Positions 33,936 through 43,723 are shown, numbered from the stretch's first letter. The stretch is DNA of 64,000 nt from Geminicoccaceae bacterium (GCA_028279345.1 JANQNY010000034.1:22590-86589); one strand, 5' to 3'. Numbers and translations: made by a program. Notes: a model not told the origin generated them from the sequence alone.

Positions 33936-34504
33936 CGGGTCTCGACCGCCGCGACGCGGTGGCAGCGCTGCTCGCTGAGCGCGGTGACCTGCTGGTCGTC
34001 ACAGGTTTGGGCTCGCCCGCCTACGATGCCTGCGCCGCGGGCGACCATCCGCGCACGTACTACCTCTGGGCCGCCATGGGTGGTGCGGTGCCGATGGGTC
34101 TGGGGCTTGCGCTCGCCCGGCCCGAGGACCCGGTGCTCGTGCTCACCGGCGACGGCGAGCTGTTGATGGGGCTGGGCGCGCTCGCGACCGCCGGCGCCAA
34201 GCGGCCTGCCAATTTGAGCATCGTCGTCCTCGACAATCGGCGCTATGGCGAGACCGGCATGCAGGAGAGCCATACGGCCAGGGGCATCGACCTCGTCGGT
34301 GTCGCCGATGCCTGCAGGTTCGCCTGGACGCAGCGGGTATCGACGATGGACGACGTGCATGCGCTCGCACCGCGCCTGCAGGCACGGAGCGGGCTGGGGC
34401 TAGCCCTCTTGGAGGTGCAGGCCGACGACCCGCCGCGAGTCTTGCCGACCCGCGACGGCCACTGGCTCAAGCGACGAATGCGTGAGGCGCTAGGCGTCGC
34501 CTGA
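33929..34504 (+). CDS. ThDP-dependent decarboxylase beta subunit, ComE-like
   Basis: A 191-residue pyrophosphate-binding half that complements the preceding gene. The ThDP/Mg motif begins VLVLTGDGELLMGLGALATA and ends in VVLDNRRYGETG. YYLWAAMGGAVPMGLGLALA is also characteristic. Translation starts at GTG 33929 or the next GTG codon, overlapping the alpha-subunit stop. The sulfopyruvate versus phosphonopyruvate choice cannot be made from motifs alone. Confidence 0.8.
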   Translation: MVTGLDRRDAVAALLAERGDLLVVTGLGSPAYDACAAGDHPRTYYLWAAMGGAVPMGLGLALARPEDPVLVLTGDGELLMGLGALATAGAKRPANLSIVVLDNRRYGETGMQESHTARGIDLVGVADACRFAWTQRVSTMDDVHALAPRLQARSGLGLALLEVQADDPPRVLPTRDGHWLKRRMREALGVA

Positions 34505-34509
34505 CGGCG

Positions 34510-34863
34510 TCAGACGTCCAAGATCACTTCGAAGCCGCCATAGATCATCCGCTTGCCGTCGAAGGGTGGTTCCTTGAAAAGCGATTCGAGGCGCGGGTCG
34601 GCCATGAATTTGGCGCCGCCTTCTTCGCGCGCCTGCTTCGATGGCCAGACGATCCACGAGAAGACGACCGTTTCGTCCGGCTCGAGCTGCACTGCGCGGG
34701 GGAACGAGGTCAGCTCGCCGACCGGCGTGTCGTCGCCCCAGCACTCGACGACCTGGAGCGCGCCGAGTTCCTTGAAGATGGCGGCGGCGTCCGCAGCCAT
34801 CTGGCGATAGCGCTCACGCTCTGCCGTCTTCACGGCAATCACAAAGCCTTGGACGCTGGTCAT
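34510..34863 (-). CDS. DUF1428 family protein
   Basis: A 117-residue small cytoplasmic protein of the DUF1428 (YbaA-like, dimeric ferredoxin-like fold) family. Typical segments are QGFVIAVKTAERERYRQMA, WGDDTPVGELTSFPRAVQ, VVFSWIVWPSKQARE and FDGKRMIYGGFEVI. No function is established for the family. It is divergent from a MarR regulator across a gap that carries a palindromic operator-like site, so it is the probable target of that regulator. Confidence 0.88.
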   Translation of the reverse strand: MTSVQGFVIAVKTAERERYRQMAADAAAIFKELGALQVVECWGDDTPVGELTSFPRAVQLEPDETVVFSWIVWPSKQAREEGGAKFMADPRLESLFKEPPFDGKRMIYGGFEVILDV

Positions 34864-35027
34864 TGTAGCCTGTCCTCCGGTGGCTGTTCGTAGACTGCTC
34901 GCGGTGTTGCCCGATCAAGCCCCACCATTTCGATCAGCGCTCGGCGCAGCCGTTGAGCCAGCGGCGCTTGCTGGCGCCCATCGTGTTGCTCATCGGCCGT
35001 CCGTCCCAGTCGACGTCTGGCAAGCTC

Positions 35028-35058
35028 GTTGACAACTACGTTGATGTCAACATATTTT
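35028..35058 (+). promoter_or_regulatory. Palindromic operator and overlapping promoter between DUF1428 and marR-type genes
   Basis: GTTGAC at 35028 and the near-perfect palindrome GTTGATGTCAAC at 35040-35051 lie just before the regulator ATG at 35063. TTGACA (35029-35034) is followed 18 bases later by TATTTT (35053-35058), a plausible -35/-10 pair. The resulting transcript would be nearly leaderless. MarR proteins bind short inverted repeats in exactly this kind of divergent gap. The strand and start remain uncertain. Confidence 0.5.
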
Positions 35059-35062
35059 CGAC

Positions 35063-35509
35063 ATGCCAATGCATGACGACCTACCGTTGCGGGTCACGCA
35101 CGAAGTTCGTGACCGATGCCTCTGCCTGCACCTGCAGCGGGCGGCGCGTGCCGTGGCAAGGCGTTTCGACGAGGCGCTCCGGCCCTTCAACCTCACCAAC
35201 GGTCAATACTCGCTTCTGATCGCCCTGAACCGGCCGACGGCACCGCGGCTAGGTGATGTGGCGCGGCTCCTGGCGATGGACCGGACGACGCTCACCGCCA
35301 ACCTCAAGCCGCTCGAACGCCGTGGTCTCGTCGCCGTCGGTACGGATCCCGAGGACCGCCGTGGCCGTCTCATAGGGCTGCGCGACGCGGGTCGAGAGCT
35401 GCTTTGCCGCGCCGTGCCCGTCTGGCGCGCGACGCACGACGCGCTCGAGGCGGAGCGGCCCGGGCTCGACGCCGAACGGCTGCGCACGGACCTACGTTCC
35501 CTTGATTGA
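35063..35509 (+). CDS. MarR family winged-helix transcriptional regulator
   Basis: A 148-residue regulator with the core LTNGQYSLLIALNRPTAPRL, recognition helix AMDRTTLTANLKPLERRGLV and wing TDPEDRRGRLIGLRDAG. Three cysteines (two in DRCLCLHLQRAAR, one in ELLCRAVP) could make it redox-responsive; this is inference. It diverges from DUF1428 and converges with the ChaN-like gene, six bases apart. Confidence 0.87.
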   Translation: MPMHDDLPLRVTHEVRDRCLCLHLQRAARAVARRFDEALRPFNLTNGQYSLLIALNRPTAPRLGDVARLLAMDRTTLTANLKPLERRGLVAVGTDPEDRRGRLIGLRDAGRELLCRAVPVWRATHDALEAERPGLDAERLRTDLRSLD

Positions 35510-35515
35510 TCGGTG

Positions 35516-36442
35516 TCAGCCCCGCGACTGGCGAAACTGGTCGCAATAGTCGAAGTCGATCGGCTTGGCGCGCGGTGTGAACCAGACGAAGTCGTAGGGC
35601 GCATCATCCGCGTCCAACGCCGTCCTACTGGGCTCGACCTCGACGAGGCCGAGGCTCACCACGGTGGCATCGGGCGCAAGGCGCGCCAGCACGGGCGGGA
35701 CGGCGATCGTCGTGTCGGCATGGCCGTTGCCGGTGATCAGCACGCCCTGGCCCCCGCCCGTCAACCTGACGAGCTGGTCCGCCAGCATGGCGTCGCGGGC
35801 ACGCTGGACTGCGACCATCGACGCCGCGGCGTCGCCGGGCGCGTGCCCGCAATGCGCTGCCACCATCGCGGCCTCGCGCACCGTCTGGTCGTCGGCCGCG
35901 AGCGGCACGCTCAGCCCGGTCCGTTCGACAAAACCCGCATCGAGCAAGCGAAAGCCGCCCTCGTAGACGGCACGCACATCCTGCCGACTGAGATCGGCGG
36001 CGACGATCGTGGCGTCATGACGAATGGCGGCATGGACGATCGGGCCATACCAAGCCCAGCTCCCCCAGCCGAGCTGGTCCCACTCGATCGCGTCGGCCAG
36101 GCCGGCGGCGTCGCCCGCCTGCTGGAAATGCAGCGTGATGGGCATTTGGAGGTCGCGGGGGAACATCTCGAACGCCACGACGTCGAGCCGCCCGGCGGTG
36201 CCCAGGTGCTCGACCAGCTCCGCCTGGATCACGTGGTGGCGCGCGTTGTCGTGCTTCTCACCCAAGACCACGAAGTCCGCCTCGGACAGCACGCCCTCCA
36301 GTTCGGCGCGGCTGACTTCGGCGTCATCGGAGGTGCGCACGATGCGATCCACCAGCGGGTGGTCGCTGAGATGGAGGCCTCCGTCGGCTGCGGCATGGCC
36401 CGTGAGGAGGACGGTGGCCGCGACGGCGATGATCCGGCGCAT
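35516..36442 (-). CDS. ChaN family (haem-binding uptake, Tiki superfamily) exported protein
   Basis: A 308-residue protein with signal peptide RRIIAVAATVLLTGHAAA starting at ATG 36442, which follows AGGAG. ChaN-family features are VLGEKHDNARHHVIQAEL near the start of the domain, VVAFEMFPRDLQMPI, and LITGNGHADTTIAVP near the C terminus. ChaN of Campylobacter binds haem at the outer membrane, while related Tiki/EreA-like proteins may be hydrolases; the conserved Glu/His residues fit either. There is no lipobox Cys, so it is probably periplasmic. Confidence 0.8.
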   Translation of the reverse strand: MRRIIAVAATVLLTGHAAADGGLHLSDHPLVDRIVRTSDDAEVSRAELEGVLSEADFVVLGEKHDNARHHVIQAELVEHLGTAGRLDVVAFEMFPRDLQMPITLHFQQAGDAAGLADAIEWDQLGWGSWAWYGPIVHAAIRHDATIVAADLSRQDVRAVYEGGFRLLDAGFVERTGLSVPLAADDQTVREAAMVAAHCGHAPGDAAASMVAVQRARDAMLADQLVRLTGGGQGVLITGNGHADTTIAVPPVLARLAPDATVVSLGLVEVEPSRTALDADDAPYDFVWFTPRAKPIDFDYCDQFRQSRG

Positions 36443-36581
36443 GGTGCGCTCCTGGCTGATCACCTACCTAGAGATGGCATCGCGGGCCTCCGCAGCAACC
36501 GCCGGCCCTGGGCGATTGGCCGCGCGTCGTGGGTCGTGTAGAAGCACGCATCCCTCGAACCCGCCCCGGCTGCCTTTCTCG

Positions 36582-38414
36582 ATGTATCTCCGCAACATCG
36601 CCATCATCGCCCATGTCGATCACGGCAAGACGACGCTGGTCGACGGTCTCCTCCGGCAGTCGGGGACATTCCGCGACAACCAGCAGGTCGCCGAGCGCGC
36701 GCTCGATTCGAACGATCTCGAGCGCGAGCGCGGCATCACCATCCTCGCCAAGTGCACCTCGGTGTCCTGGGACGGGGTACGCATCAACATCGTCGACACG
36801 CCGGGCCACGCCGATTTCGGCGGCGAGGTGGGGCGCATCCTCTCGATGGTCGACGGCGTCGTGGTGCTGGTCGATGCGTCCGAGGGGCCGATGCCGCAGA
36901 CCAAGTTCGTCCTGGGCAAGGCGCTCAAGCTCGGTCTCGCGCCGATCGTCGCGATCAACAAGGTCGACAAGCCGGACCAGCGGGCCGACGCGGTGCTCGA
37001 CGAGATGTTCGACCTGTTCGTGGCCCTCGAGGCCGACGAGCGCCAGCTCGACTTCCCGCACATCTATGCTTCCGCCAAGGAGGGCTGGGCGGTCGCGGAC
37101 ATCGTGGAGGAGCCCCGCGAGACGCTGGCGCCATTGTTCGACGTGATCCTGCGGCACGTGCCGCAGCCGCGAGTAATCGCTGACGGACCGTTCACGATGC
37201 TGGCGACCACGCTCGAGGCCGACGCCTATCTGGGCCGGCTGCTGACGGGCAAGGTGACGGCCGGCAAGCTCCTGCCCAACACGACGCTCAAGGCGCTCGA
37301 TCGCGAGGGTCGCCAGGTCGAGCAGGCGCGCGTCACCAAGGCGCTGGCCTATCGGGGGCTCGTGCGCACGCCGCTCGATGCCGCCGAGGCGGGCGACATC
37401 GTCACGCTCGCGGGCTTCGCGGAGGCCACCGTCGCGGACACGCTCTGCGAAACGTCGGTTACCGAGCCCCTGCCGGCCCAGCCGATCGACCCGCCGACAC
37501 TGGCGATGACCTTCGCCGTCAACGACAGCCCGCTCGCCGGCCGCGAGGGATCCAAGGTGACGTCGAGACTCATCGGCGAGCGGCTCTTGCGCGAGGCCGA
37601 GGGCAACGTCGCCTTGAAGATCACCCAGGAGGCCGCCGGTGAAGCCTTCGAGGTGGCGGGTCGGGGCGAACTGCAGCTCGCCATTCTCATCGAGACGATG
37701 CGCCGTGAGGGGTTCGAGCTGTCGATCAGCCGGCCGCGCGTGGTGATGCGCGAGGACCAGGCGACCGGCAAGCGGCTCGAGCCGATCGAGGAGGTCGTGA
37801 TCGACGTGGACGAGGAGTTCACCGGTGCGGTGATCGATGCGCTCACGAGCCGGCGTGGCGAGCTGACCGAGATGCGCCCGACCGGCGTCGGCCGGCAGCG
37901 TCTCGTCTTGCAAGCGCCGTCGCGTGCGTTGATCGGCTTCCTGGGCGAGTTCTTGACGATGACGCGCGGCACCGGGGTGATGAACCGAGTCTTCCACGAC
38001 TACGCGCCCTACAAAGGCTCGATCGCCGCGCGTCGCACGGGCGTGATCGTCTCGACCGAGCAGGGGGACGCGGTGGCCTACGCGCTCTGGAACCTCGAGG
38101 ACCGCGGTCCGCTGTTCATCGGGCCGGGCACCAAGGTCTACGCCGGCATGATCATCGGCGAGCACACGCGCGCCAGCGACCTCGACGTCAATCCGTTGAA
38201 GGCCAAGCAGCTCACCAACATCCGTGCCGCCGGCAAGGACGATGCGGTCAACCTGACGCCGCCCTTGAAGATGTCGCTGGAGGCGGCACTGGCCTATATC
38301 GCCGACGACGAACTGGTCGAGGTGACGCCTGAGAACATCCGCTTGCGGAAGCGTCACCTCGATGCCAACGAGCGACGCAAGGCGCAGAAGCGGGCGGCAC
38401 AAGCGGACGCCTGA
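36582..38414 (+). CDS. typA: Ribosome-dependent translational GTPase TypA/BipA
   Basis: A 610-residue GTPase related to EF-G that assists ribosome assembly and stress adaptation. It opens [20 protein letters not shown] (G1). [40 protein letters not shown] (G3) and [11 protein letters not shown] (G4) follow. Domains III and V show [20 protein letters not shown] and [20 protein letters not shown], the TypA-specific part. The extended open frame upstream of ATG 36582 is not conserved. Confidence 0.97.
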   Translation: MYLRNIAIIAHVDHGKTTLVDGLLRQSGTFRDNQQVAERALDSNDLERERGITILAKCTSVSWDGVRINIVDTPGHADFGGEVGRILSMVDGVVVLVDASEGPMPQTKFVLGKALKLGLAPIVAINKVDKPDQRADAVLDEMFDLFVALEADERQLDFPHIYASAKEGWAVADIVEEPRETLAPLFDVILRHVPQPRVIADGPFTMLATTLEADAYLGRLLTGKVTAGKLLPNTTLKALDREGRQVEQARVTKALAYRGLVRTPLDAAEAGDIVTLAGFAEATVADTLCETSVTEPLPAQPIDPPTLAMTFAVNDSPLAGREGSKVTSRLIGERLLREAEGNVALKITQEAAGEAFEVAGRGELQLAILIETMRREGFELSISRPRVVMREDQATGKRLEPIEEVVIDVDEEFTGAVIDALTSRRGELTEMRPTGVGRQRLVLQAPSRALIGFLGEFLTMTRGTGVMNRVFHDYAPYKGSIAARRTGVIVSTEQGDAVAYALWNLEDRGPLFIGPGTKVYAGMIIGEHTRASDLDVNPLKAKQLTNIRAAGKDDAVNLTPPLKMSLEAALAYIADDELVEVTPENIRLRKRHLDANERRKAQKRAAQADA

Positions 38415-38516
38415 GCCGCTGGCGAAGCTGCGGCCGAACGTCGACCTCGCCCGCGGCACGGGTTCGGTCATGACGCCAGGTGCGGGCCGCGCCGACCGGT
38501 CGGAGGAACGCTGGCG

Positions 38517-40319
38517 ATGATCGACTTCGCACCGACGCCGCTCGAGCTCCAGTTCTGGAACGCGCTCGCGCTCATCGCCGCCGCCTGCCTCGTCGTGCCC
38601 GCCTTCCGCCGAGCCGGGCTCGGCGCCGTCCTCGGTTTCCTTGCCGCAGGCCTGGTCGTTCAGATCGTCGTCCCAGGGACCATTGCCGAGCATCCGGAGG
38701 AGCTCCTGCATTTCGCCGAGTTCGGCGTCGTGCTGTTCCTGTTCGTGATCGGCCTGGAGCTGAGACCTTCAACGCTCTGGGCGATGCGGGGGGACATCTT
38801 CGGCCTCGGCATGGCGCAGATGCTGGCCTGCGGCCTCGTGCTGGCCGTGCCCGCCTGGCTTGTCGGCTTGCCGCCTGCGACTGCACTGGTCGTTGGGCTA
38901 GGTCTGGCGCTCTCCTCGACGGCGCTCGTCATGCAGTCGCTCGACGAGCACGGCGAGCGCAGCACGCCCTACGGCCGCAAGACGTTCGCGATCCTCCTTC
39001 TGCAAGACCTGGCCATTGTGCCACTACTGCTCCTGGTCACGCTGCTCGCGCCCGTGAGCACAGACGTGGGCATGATGGAGGGCCTCGGCCAAGTCGCCCT
39101 GGCGCTCGGGGCGATCGCGCTCTTGGTCGTGATCGGTCGCTACCTGTTGGACCCGATGTTCCGCCTGCTCGCGCGGACCGGGCTCCAGGAGCTCATGACG
39201 GCGAGCGCTCTGGGTGTCGTCATTGCCGCCGGCCTGCTGATGGACCTCGTTGGCATGTCCTACGCGATGGGGGCCTTCATCGCCGGCGTCATGCTCGCCG
39301 AATCGGCCTATCGCCACGAGGTCGAGGCAAACATCGAGCCGTTCCGCGGGCTGTTCCTCGGGCTGTTCTTCATGGCCGTCGGCCTCGCGCTCGACCTCCA
39401 GGTCGTAACCGCGAACGCCCTGCTGATCCTGGCGGTGACGCCTGTGGCGATGTGCCTCAAGGCGATTGCCATCTACGGTGTCGCAACGTTCTTCGGCTCC
39501 GCCCACGCCGATGCCGTTCGCATCGCGATCGCCCTGCCGCAGCACGGCGAGTTCGGCTTCGTCCTCTTCGCGGCAGCCTCGTTGGCCGGCGTGCTCGATC
39601 CCGCGACGACAGCCGTGCTCGTCGCCGTCATCACGGCGTCGATGGCGCTTTCGCCTCTCGTGAGCCGGCTCGTGCCGTTCCTCGTGGGAAGGCAGCAACC
39701 ACCGACCATGTCGGAGAGCTTCGACGACGCTCGTGGAAGCGTGCTCGTGATCGGCTTCGGGCGATTCGGCCAAGTCGTATCGCAGCCCCTGTTCGGCGCG
39801 GGCTTCGAGGTCACAATCCTCGATCGCGACGCGGAGCGGGTACGCGATGCGGGCCGCTTCGGCTTTCGCGTCCACTTCGGCGACGGCGCACGCCGCGATG
39901 TGCTGCGCGCGGCCGGGGCTGGGGACGCGCAGATGCTCGTCGTCTGCGTCGACGAGCCGGAAACGGCCGATCGAATCGTGGCCCTCGCGCAGGAGGTGTT
40001 CCCCGAGGCCAAGCTGTTCGTCCGAGCCTATGACCGCCGCCATTGGATCGCGCTCAAACAGGCTGGCGTGGACTTCACCGCGCGCGAGACCTTCGAAGCC
40101 GCGCTGCGTATGGGTGAGCACGTGCTGATGGGGCTGGGGACCACCCCGGAGCGGGCCGCCAGCGTTGTCGAGGACGTGCGTGAGCGCGACCGCGACCGGC
40201 TGCGCCAGCAGGCGGAGGGCGACCTCACCTCCGGCCTCGATCGGCTGCACACCCAACCGGTCCGTCCAGAGCCCTTGAGCACCCCCGAGACGGAAGCCGG
40301 TGTCGCGAGCCAGCAATAG
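38517..40319 (+). CDS. Monovalent cation:proton antiporter-2 (CPA2) family protein, KefB/KefC type
   Basis: A 600-residue antiporter. About twelve helices occupy residues 10-390, with the CPA2 core FGVVLFLFVIGLELRPSTLW, LALSSTALVMQSLDEHGE and MGAFIAGVMLAESAYRHEVE. The C-terminal RCK/TrkA-N domain begins SVLVIGFGRFGQVVSQPLFG near residue 405, then TILDRDAERV. It likely exchanges K+ or Na+ for protons under nucleotide or glutathione-adduct control. No kefF/kefG partner is adjacent. Located 102 bases after typA. Confidence 0.92.
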   Translation: MIDFAPTPLELQFWNALALIAAACLVVPAFRRAGLGAVLGFLAAGLVVQIVVPGTIAEHPEELLHFAEFGVVLFLFVIGLELRPSTLWAMRGDIFGLGMAQMLACGLVLAVPAWLVGLPPATALVVGLGLALSSTALVMQSLDEHGERSTPYGRKTFAILLLQDLAIVPLLLLVTLLAPVSTDVGMMEGLGQVALALGAIALLVVIGRYLLDPMFRLLARTGLQELMTASALGVVIAAGLLMDLVGMSYAMGAFIAGVMLAESAYRHEVEANIEPFRGLFLGLFFMAVGLALDLQVVTANALLILAVTPVAMCLKAIAIYGVATFFGSAHADAVRIAIALPQHGEFGFVLFAAASLAGVLDPATTAVLVAVITASMALSPLVSRLVPFLVGRQQPPTMSESFDDARGSVLVIGFGRFGQVVSQPLFGAGFEVTILDRDAERVRDAGRFGFRVHFGDGARRDVLRAAGAGDAQMLVVCVDEPETADRIVALAQEVFPEAKLFVRAYDRRHWIALKQAGVDFTARETFEAALRMGEHVLMGLGTTPERAASVVEDVRERDRDRLRQQAEGDLTSGLDRLHTQPVRPEPLSTPETEAGVASQQ

Positions 40320-40437
40320 GCGGGCGATCGCTACTTGCGGCCTCGATGGCCCCCTTGCGCAGGTGCCACCCCATCCTGCCGGGTGATGGCAACCGGCCAG
40401 GCAGCCTGTTCAGCTCGACTGATCCGGCAGCGGTTGG

Positions 40438-40983
40438 TCAGAAGCCGGTGTTCTCGCCGAGCATGGAGCGCCGAAACCCGTCCCTCGCAAGCATTGCGGT
40501 GAACGTGTCGTCATAGGTCGACGCGAGGCAGAGAAAGGCGTGTCCCGGCAGATCGCCGAAGGCGGCGGCGAGGTTTTCGCGCTCGACCCCATCCATCCAC
40601 GCCTCGAACACTTCTTGATGCTCGGCGACCGGCGCGAGCGCGAGCAGGACGGCGTGAAACGCATTGCTCGGGCGTGCGGGCGTCGGGTCGAGCTGCGTCA
40701 GTACGGCTGCAAGCGTGCGCTGCGCGACATCCACGAAGCGCTCGATAGCGGGTGCTGCGTGCATCGCCGCACGATTGCGCTCGATCACGGCCTCGGCGGC
40801 GTGCTGGCTCAGGAGTTTGGTCCCGACCTGCCAGATGAACCAGTCGATGGCCGCGGCGCGCGCCGACCAGTCGAGCGGTTCAATCTCGTCGATGAGCACG
40901 GCGGCGTTGGCTTCGACATCCGTCCAGAGCTGCTCGGAATCGAAGCTCGGATGACGGGTGACGTAGTCGTCGGTACGCGGCAT
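40438..40983 (-). CDS. Hypothetical protein
   Basis: A 181-residue, mostly helical, soluble protein that I do not recognise. The ATG at 40983 is preceded by AGAGGG; an upstream ATG at 41037 would add a low-complexity leader. Notable segments are AAIDWFIWQVGTKLLSQHAA, AIERFVDVAQRTLAAVLTQL and FDSEQLWTDVEANAAVLIDE. No signal peptide or membrane span is seen. It is divergent from mutS and convergent with the Kef-type gene. Confidence 0.6.
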   Translation of the reverse strand: MPRTDDYVTRHPSFDSEQLWTDVEANAAVLIDEIEPLDWSARAAAIDWFIWQVGTKLLSQHAAEAVIERNRAAMHAAPAIERFVDVAQRTLAAVLTQLDPTPARPSNAFHAVLLALAPVAEHQEVFEAWMDGVERENLAAAFGDLPGHAFLCLASTYDDTFTAMLARDGFRRSMLGENTGF

Positions 40984-41122
40984 GAAAGGCCCTCTGAGTC
41001 TGGTCTGCGGCTGGCCGCCGCCGGCATCTAGGGCCATGCTCGGTCGGATTGGTTAACGCGATGTAAACGAGGACGAGCTGAGCCGTACCGCGCCCCTGCC
41101 GCACGCCAGCGAGGCGACGCCG

Positions 41123-43723
41123 ATGATGCGCCAGTATCTGGCGCTGAAGGCGGAACATCCCGACGTGCTGCTGTTCTATCGGATGGGGGATTTCTATGAG
41201 CTGTTCTTCGAGGACGCGATTGCGGCCGCCGAGGCCCTGGACATCGCGCTCACGCGCCGAGGTCGGCATCAGGGTGAGGAAGTACCGATGTGCGGCGTGC
41301 CGGTGCACAGCGCCGAGACCTACCTGCAGCGGCTGATCCGCCGGGATTTTCGTGTCGCCATCTGCGAGCAGACCGAGGACCCGGAAGAAGCCAAGCGGCG
41401 CAAGGGCGCGGACAAGCTCGTCCGGCGCGACGTCGTGCGCATCGTGACGCCCGGAACGCTCACCGAGGACGAGCTCCTGGACGCGCGGGCCGAGAGCTTT
41501 CTCGCGGCTCTCGCCGAGGCCGATGGTGCCTTGGCACTCGCCTGGTTGGAGCTGTCCTCGGGTCACTTCCAGACGATCGCGCTCGATGTGGACAGGCTTG
41601 CCGTCGAGCTGGCCCGCCTGGAGCCCAAGGAGCTGCTCCTCGACGAGGCGCTGACCCAAGAGGCGCGTCTGACCGCGGCACTGGCGCCCTGGCGGTCACG
41701 GCTGGTGCAGGTATCGGCGAGCCAACTCGCGCCCCGCAGCGGCCGGGAGCGGCTGTGTCGCGCCTACGGCGTGAACGCGCTCGACGCGTTCGGCCATTTC
41801 GGCGAAGCCGAGCTGGGCGCTGCGGGTGGCGTTCTCGCCTATGTCGAGCTGACCCAGCGAGGTGCCTTGCCGGGTCTCCAGCCGCTGCGTAGCCAGACGG
41901 GCGACGGCCAGCTCGCGCTGGACCCTTCGACCCGCCGGAACCTCGAGCTGACCGAAGCGCTAGGCGGCGGACGCGCCGGGACGTTGCTTGCCACGGTCGA
42001 TCGCACCCTGACGGCCGCAGGTGCGCGGCTGTTGCAGCGCCATCTGAGCGGCCCGCTCACGGAACGGGAGCGGATCGTGGCGCGTCACGAGCGCGTAGCG
42101 GCGCTGGTAGCCGACCCCGAGCGGCGTCGCGAGCTGCGGGTTCGACTGCGCGAGGTGCCGGACCTCGAGCGCGCGCTCGGCCGCCTCCAGCTCGGCCGCG
42201 GTGGCCCCCGCGATCTGGGTGCGGTGGGTCGCGCCCTCGGCGTCGCCCGATCGATCGCCGCGCTGCTCGACGGCGCGGCCCCTGTCTTGGAGGCGTTCAC
42301 TGGCGACCTCGGGGGCAGCGAGCCGCTTGAAGAGCGGTTGCGGGCGGCCCTGGTCGACACGCCGCCGCGCCTGGCGCGCGAGGGCGACGCGATCCGCGCA
42401 GGCTTTGATGCGGAACTCGATCAGGCCCGCGGTCTGAAGGACGATGGCCGCCGCCACATCGCCGCACTCGAAGCCCAGCTCAAGCAGGAAACGGGGCTCA
42501 GCAGTCTCAAGGTTCGCCACAACAACATGCTCGGCTTCTATGTCGAGCTGAACGCGCAGCAGGCGGATCGAGCACCTGCTGGCTTCGTCCGGCGCCAGGG
42601 CTTGGCCAATGCAAGCCGCTTCGCGACCGAACCGTTGACCGAGCTGGAACTCGCGCTCAACGCGGCGGAAGGGAAGGCACGTGCGCGCGAGCAGGCCCTT
42701 CTCGACGCGCTTACGGCGGACGTGGTCGCTAGCGCCAAGGCGCTCGGCGCGATCGCCCGCACGCTCGCGGGCCTCGACGTCGCTGCGGCCTGGGCTGAGC
42801 TCGCTGCAGCGGAGGACTGGGTGCGCCCCGAGCTCGCGGAGGACCTTGCCTTCGAGGTGGAGGCCGGCCGCCATCCGGTCGTCGAGGCGGCGGTGCGCAG
42901 CACCGGCGAACGGTTCATCGCCAATGACTGCCCGCTCGGCGATCATGATCGCCTGTGGCTTCTCACAGGCCCCAACATGGCGGGCAAGAGCACGTTTCTG
43001 AGGCAGAACGCGCTTCTGGCGATCCTCGCCCAGGCTGGCGGGTTCGTGCCGGCGAAGCGCTTCAGGCTCGGCATCGTGGATCGCCTCTTCTCGCGTGTGG
43101 GCGCCGCCGACGACCTCGCGCGCGGGCGCTCGACCTTCATGGTCGAGATGGTCGAGACCGCGGCGATCCTGAACCAGGCGACTGGCCGCTCCCTCGTGAT
43201 CCTCGATGAGATCGGCCGCGGCACGGCCACCCATGACGGGCTCTCCCTCGCTTGGGCCGTGATCGAGCACCTGCACGACGTGATCCGTTGCCGTGGCCTC
43301 TTCGCTACTCACTTCCACGAGCTGACGGACCTCGAGGACCGGCTCGAGCGCTTGGCCTGTCACACGATGAAGGTCCGCGAGTGGCGAAGAGAGGTCGTCT
43401 TTCTCCATGAGGTCGCAGACGGCCGCGCCGACCGTTCCTACGGCCTCCACGTGGCGCGGCTCGCCGGCGTACCGGCACCGGTCGTCGCGCGCGCCGAGGC
43501 GCTCTTGAAGCGGCTCGAGCAGCAGGCCCAGCAGGGCCCGGCGCGTCTGGCGTTAGACTTGCCGCTGTTCCAGACGCTCGCGCCGGAGACGCCCGCGATC
43601 GCGGCCGACCTCCTGCGCGCCGAGCTCGACATGTTGGACCCCGATGCGATGGCGCCCAAGGACGCGCTTGAAGCCCTCTACCGGCTGAAGGCTCTGGCGG
43701 TGCCCGCCGAGGACGAGCGGTGA
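41123..43723 (+). CDS. mutS: DNA mismatch repair protein MutS
   Basis: An 866-residue mismatch-recognition ATPase. The mismatch-wedge motif Phe-x-Glu lies in LLFYRMGDFYELFFEDAIAA near residue 27. Walker A is LTGPNMAGKSTFLRQNALLA and Walker B SLVILDEIGRGTATHDGLSL. The C terminus is RAELDMLDPDAMAPKDALEA, then a short tail. ATG 41123 is the first standard start, but conserved-looking residues (EATP) continue in frame upstream without any ATG/GTG/TTG, so an unusual start is possible. A decayed copy of its last ~40 codons lies at 48459. Confidence 0.97.
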   Translation: MMRQYLALKAEHPDVLLFYRMGDFYELFFEDAIAAAEALDIALTRRGRHQGEEVPMCGVPVHSAETYLQRLIRRDFRVAICEQTEDPEEAKRRKGADKLVRRDVVRIVTPGTLTEDELLDARAESFLAALAEADGALALAWLELSSGHFQTIALDVDRLAVELARLEPKELLLDEALTQEARLTAALAPWRSRLVQVSASQLAPRSGRERLCRAYGVNALDAFGHFGEAELGAAGGVLAYVELTQRGALPGLQPLRSQTGDGQLALDPSTRRNLELTEALGGGRAGTLLATVDRTLTAAGARLLQRHLSGPLTERERIVARHERVAALVADPERRRELRVRLREVPDLERALGRLQLGRGGPRDLGAVGRALGVARSIAALLDGAAPVLEAFTGDLGGSEPLEERLRAALVDTPPRLAREGDAIRAGFDAELDQARGLKDDGRRHIAALEAQLKQETGLSSLKVRHNNMLGFYVELNAQQADRAPAGFVRRQGLANASRFATEPLTELELALNAAEGKARAREQALLDALTADVVASAKALGAIARTLAGLDVAAAWAELAAAEDWVRPELAEDLAFEVEAGRHPVVEAAVRSTGERFIANDCPLGDHDRLWLLTGPNMAGKSTFLRQNALLAILAQAGGFVPAKRFRLGIVDRLFSRVGAADDLARGRSTFMVEMVETAAILNQATGRSLVILDEIGRGTATHDGLSLAWAVIEHLHDVIRCRGLFATHFHELTDLEDRLERLACHTMKVREWRREVVFLHEVADGRADRSYGLHVARLAGVPAPVVARAEALLKRLEQQAQQGPARLALDLPLFQTLAPETPAIAADLLRAELDMLDPDAMAPKDALEALYRLKALAVPAEDER

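Noticed and set aside
36468..38711. Long open frame of about 747 codons on the minus strand across typA
   Set aside because: It is antisense to an unmistakable typA, has no motif or plausible start, and such shadows are expected in high-GC DNA.
38480..40033. Long plus-strand frame overlapping the Kef-type antiporter
   Set aside because: Arg/Pro/Ala-rich composition without domains; the antiporter frame has clear helices and an RCK domain.
41960..43450. Long minus-strand frame opposite mutS
   Set aside because: Antisense shadow; mutS motifs are all on the plus strand.
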